Part shown: piece after piece, positions 4,906-6,303 of the stretch
Numbering within the stretch: the first letter of the stretch is position 1
Layout: the number at the start of each line of letters is the position of its first letter
Assembly (NCBI GenBank): GCA_937925775.1
Contig: CALAMM010000102.1
Span: 1-6,303 of the forward strand
DNA: 6,303 bases
Reading direction: 5' to 3'
Source: an uncultured Fimbriimonadales bacterium
GTDB taxonomy: Bacteria > Armatimonadota > Fimbriimonadia > Fimbriimonadales > GBS-DC
Position numbers and translations under genes: made by a program
Notes under the pieces: generated by a model
Database searches by the model: none
Seen by the model: the letters and a program-made list of their open reading frames with translations, nothing else
Told to the model about the DNA's origin: nothing

Positions 4906-5633
4906 CGTGCGCCCCCGGATGCCTTCGCGAGGGCTTTCTGTTTCGCCTCTTCGAAGCCCTGCGCGATAATATGGGCAATCTCCTCATCGTAGATGGGGAA
5001 AATCTGCACATCGGAGCTTTGGAGCATCGAGAATCGGCTCATCAGCCACCAGCTGCTGGCGACTTCGGAGCTGATAATCGGCGACGCCCAAGGCTGCTCG
5101 CCGACTGTTAGCAGCAGGCGTTCGTCGCGGGGCTTCTCACCGAGCGCCCGCAACCGAGCGACCTGCTCACGAGCGTAGCGCCACAGGCGGGCACGCCCCT
5201 CGCTCGTCAGACGCAGATGCACCACATAGAACTTGCCCTGCGCCCGCAGCGTCTCCGCCGCGCGCTCTTCAACCCAAACCTTCTCGATATGCTGCTCGGT
5301 CAACACCACTGGCAGGGTGCGCATCACCTCGTCCATCGGCACGCGCTTAAAGTTCTGCTGGTCTTCCGCACCCAGCTCGGGACGCTCGAAGCCAACCTCG
5401 CGGAGCTGCTCCACGACTTTGGGCACTTCGTGGGTGATGAGGATTTTCCAGCGCCGCTCTTCCATCTCGCGGGCAGGAAAGCCGAACACCGTGAACTGCG
5501 AGGGAGCAAGAGGGCGCAACGGCATGCGGCTCGCCTGAAAGTAGCCCACGCCGATATTCCCTAAGTAAAGCAGGAGCAGCACCCCCGCCACCATAAGTGC
5601 GACTCGCACTGTTGACCGCTGCCCTGTGCGCAT
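4902..5633 (-). CDS. Membrane-anchored protein of unknown function, SecDF-P1-like region
   Basis: I do not recognise this 243-residue protein with certainty. A basic N-terminus (MRTGQRSTVR) precedes one hydrophobic segment (about 11-31), giving an N-in anchor with the rest outside the cytoplasm. Residues 134-230 (FYVVHLRLTSEGRARLWRYA, then LLLTVGEQPWASPIISSEV and IFPIYDEEIAHIIAQGF) follow the order seen in the SecD P1 head: a strand, LTxEG with a helix, a strand with xxPxI, and a final E/A-rich helix. This suggests a substrate- or partner-binding domain, but it is inference from pattern alone. It shares a transcript with mqnD through a 4-base overlap. No Shine-Dalgarno precedes the ATG, and the promoter lies only 10 nt upstream. 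Confidence 0.8.
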   Translation of the reverse strand: MRTGQRSTVRVALMVAGVLLLLYLGNIGVGYFQASRMPLRPLAPSQFTVFGFPAREMEERRWKILITHEVPKVVEQLREVGFERPELGAEDQQNFKRVPMDEVMRTLPVVLTEQHIEKVWVEERAAETLRAQGKFYVVHLRLTSEGRARLWRYAREQVARLRALGEKPRDERLLLTVGEQPWASPIISSEVASSWWLMSRFSMLQSSDVQIFPIYDEEIAHIIAQGFEEAKQKALAKASGGAR

Positions 5634-5643
5634 AGCACTGCAA

Positions 5644-5652
5644 AGTATACCC
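5644..5652 (-). promoter_or_regulatory. Promoter of the membrane protein-mqnD operon (near-leaderless)
   Basis: On the minus strand GGGTATACT spans 5652-5644. A weak -35 (TTCAAG, 5673-5668) stands 18 bp upstream. The -10 hexamer ends 10 nt before the ATG at 5633, so transcription should begin only about 3-5 nt before the start codon. The same nonamer precedes the nucleotide-sugar operon. Confidence 0.65.
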
Positions 5653-5773
5653 GCGCCCCCTCAATTTCTTGAATCGCTTCCAGCCCCGCTCTTGCACGCG
5701 GCGGGACGGAGGTGTGTTTGTTTACATTTCAGCCCTCTTCTACAGCAGGGGAGAAGACTGAGAACGAGGGCAA

Positions 5774-5791
5774 GACGCCATTCTTTGCGTC
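5774..5791. repeat. Degenerate type-C hairpin at the array edge
   Basis: The arms GACGC (5774-5778) and GCGTC (5787-5791) enclose CATTCTTT. This resembles a decayed copy of the type-C hairpins farther right (arms ending GACGCC/GGCGTC, loop TTTCTT). Confidence 0.45.
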
Positions 5792-5832
5792 GTAGCGTCG
5801 GCGTTTTTTCGTCAGCGAGACGCTGACGCTAC
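5792..5832. repeat. Head-to-head GTAG hairpin pair (BIME-like)
   Basis: A forward unit begins GTAGCGTCGGCGT (5792-5804). An inverted unit ends ACGCTGACGCTAC (5820-5832). The outer arms match at 12 of 13 positions. The inverted unit itself folds: CGTCAGCG-type arms lie next to its CTAC tail. Paired opposite units of this kind are the usual arrangement of bacterial interspersed mosaic elements. Confidence 0.6.
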
Positions 5833-5904
5833 GCGCCACGCCCAATCGTAGCGTTTGGCGTCCTCGCCGACGAACCACACCTGCGTAGCGTTGGCGTCCC
5901 CGCC

Positions 5905-6027
5905 GACGAGAACTGCTTGGGCAAGACTGTCTAAGCCACGCGCTGCAGGTGCGACGCCTTTCTTGGCGTCGCAAAGCGTTCCCGCCAAGAAGACCCGCGA
6001 CGACAGGAATGTCGTCGCACCCGTTTT
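5905..6027 (+). repeat. Direct repeat, copy 1 (123 bp)
   Basis: This segment is identical to 6181-6303 except at 5921 (G, versus A at 6197). It covers the end of an R unit, hairpins B, C and D, and the linkers. The near identity, including linkers, points to a recent segmental duplication or gene conversion rather than independent insertion of each hairpin. Confidence 0.93.
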
Positions 6028-6180
6028 GGCGTCGCGAAGCCTCCTTGCCGATGAGAACTGCTTGGACAAGAATGTCCAAGCCACATTGCGTAGCGTCGGC
6101 GTCCTCGCCGACGAAACCCAAACTCGTAGCGTCGGCGTCCTCGCCGACGAACCACCCCTGCGTAGCGTCGGCGTCCTGCC

Positions 6181-6303
6181 GACGAGAACTGCTTGGACAA
6201 GACTGTCTAAGCCACGCGCTGCAGGTGCGACGCCTTTCTTGGCGTCGCAAAGCGTTCCCGCCAAGAAGACCCGCGACGACAGGAATGTCGTCGCACCCGT
6301 TTT
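6181..6303 (+). repeat. Direct repeat, copy 2 (continues past the window)
   Basis: This is the second copy of 5905-6027, offset by 276 bp. It reaches the last base of the window, so its true end and the total number of copies are unknown. Confidence 0.93.

Larger units (their letters stand above)
5848..6303 (+). repeat. Hairpin mosaic array, about 277-bp higher-order tandem repeat
   Basis: This non-coding array runs off the window. The order is R2 (5848-5872), R3 (5885-5908), B1 (5915-5936), C1 (5950-5973), D1 (5997-6018), B2 (6060-6081), R4 (6090-6113), then R5 (6126-6149), R6 (6162-6184), B3 (6191-6212), C2 (6226-6249), D2 (6273-6294). R units are a GTAG head plus arms CGTCGGCG and CGCCGACG with loop TCCT. 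B arms are GCTTGGACA/TGTCCAAGC, C arms TGCGACGCC/GGCGTCGCA, D arms GCGACGACA/TGTCGTCGC. Bases 5905-6027 recur at 6181-6303 with one difference. Long open frames on the minus strand here are only a by-product of the repeats: their translations are Arg-rich and change character with each unit. Confidence 0.9.

Noticed and set aside
4618..5564. Plus-strand open frames opposite mqnD and the membrane-protein gene
   Set aside because: They are antisense shadows of two well-supported minus-strand genes and carry no recognisable motif.
5729..6264. Long minus-strand open frames (about 150-173 codons) across the right-hand repeats
   Set aside because: They are open only because the hairpin repeats lack stops. 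Translations are Arg/Ala/Ser-rich repeat products with several overlapping frames and no domain or RBS.
5848..6303. CRISPR array
   Set aside because: The repeated units are short hairpins of several types with conserved linkers and irregular spacing. There are no unique spacers of constant length and no cas genes nearby.
5848..6303. Integron attC cassette sites
   Set aside because: The palindromes are too short, with 4-6 nt loops, and lack the paired R/L core sites and the intervening cassette genes.

Overview
The window looks like chromosomal DNA from a GC-rich (roughly 60%) bacterium that makes menaquinone by the futalosine route, because it carries mqnD. Its three tRNA genes all encode their CCA ends. 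All five intergenic promoters I can see share a G-extended -10 box of the form GGTATAnT, and one gene appears to have a near-leaderless mRNA. This combination fits a deep-branching, possibly thermophilic lineage such as Armatimonadota, Deinococcota or Chloroflexota. That placement is an inference, not something the sequence proves.

Left edge (1-690): a mobile-element scar. A short reading-frame remnant with a YD-repeat-like motif is cut at 107/108 by the end of an insertion sequence. The C-terminal piece of that element's DDE transposase (IS4-like R-E-K residues) runs leftward to about 396. Beyond it sits a complete 274-bp MITE (407-680), with 19-bp terminal inverted repeats and a perfect 10-bp target duplication (397-406 = 681-690). 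The MITE termini match the insertion-sequence end at 18 of 19 positions, so it is probably a non-autonomous relative. It inserted directly against the -35 box of the tRNA-Asn promoter.

Plus-strand block (690-3826): tRNA-Asn(GTT) is followed 7 nt later by an rluB/rsuA-family pseudouridine synthase whose only Shine-Dalgarno lies inside the tRNA 3' end. Next is a two-gene nucleotide-sugar operon with its own promoter. It encodes a DegT/DnrJ/EryC1-type PLP aminotransferase (TTG start) and, overlapping it by ATGA, a nucleotidyltransferase with a left-handed beta-helix tail. Together they suggest synthesis of an activated amino or deoxy sugar for surface glycans or modified glycoconjugates.

Minus-strand block (3827-5652): a membrane-anchored protein of unknown function, with a region resembling the SecDF P1 head, is coupled by an ATGA overlap to mqnD (1,4-dihydroxy-6-naphthoate synthase). 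It is followed by a tRNA-Val(GAC)/tRNA-Pro(TGG) pair with its own tandem -10 boxes. The tRNA-Pro CCA abuts the stop codon of the converging nucleotidyltransferase gene with no gap.

Right edge (about 5774-6303, running off the window): a dense non-coding array of short perfect or near-perfect hairpins of four sequence types. They are arranged in a higher-order repeat of about 277 bp. One type always carries a 5' GTAG head, as in REP elements mobilised by RAYT (TnpA-REP) proteins. This array is the least explained part of the window and the best candidate for something undescribed.
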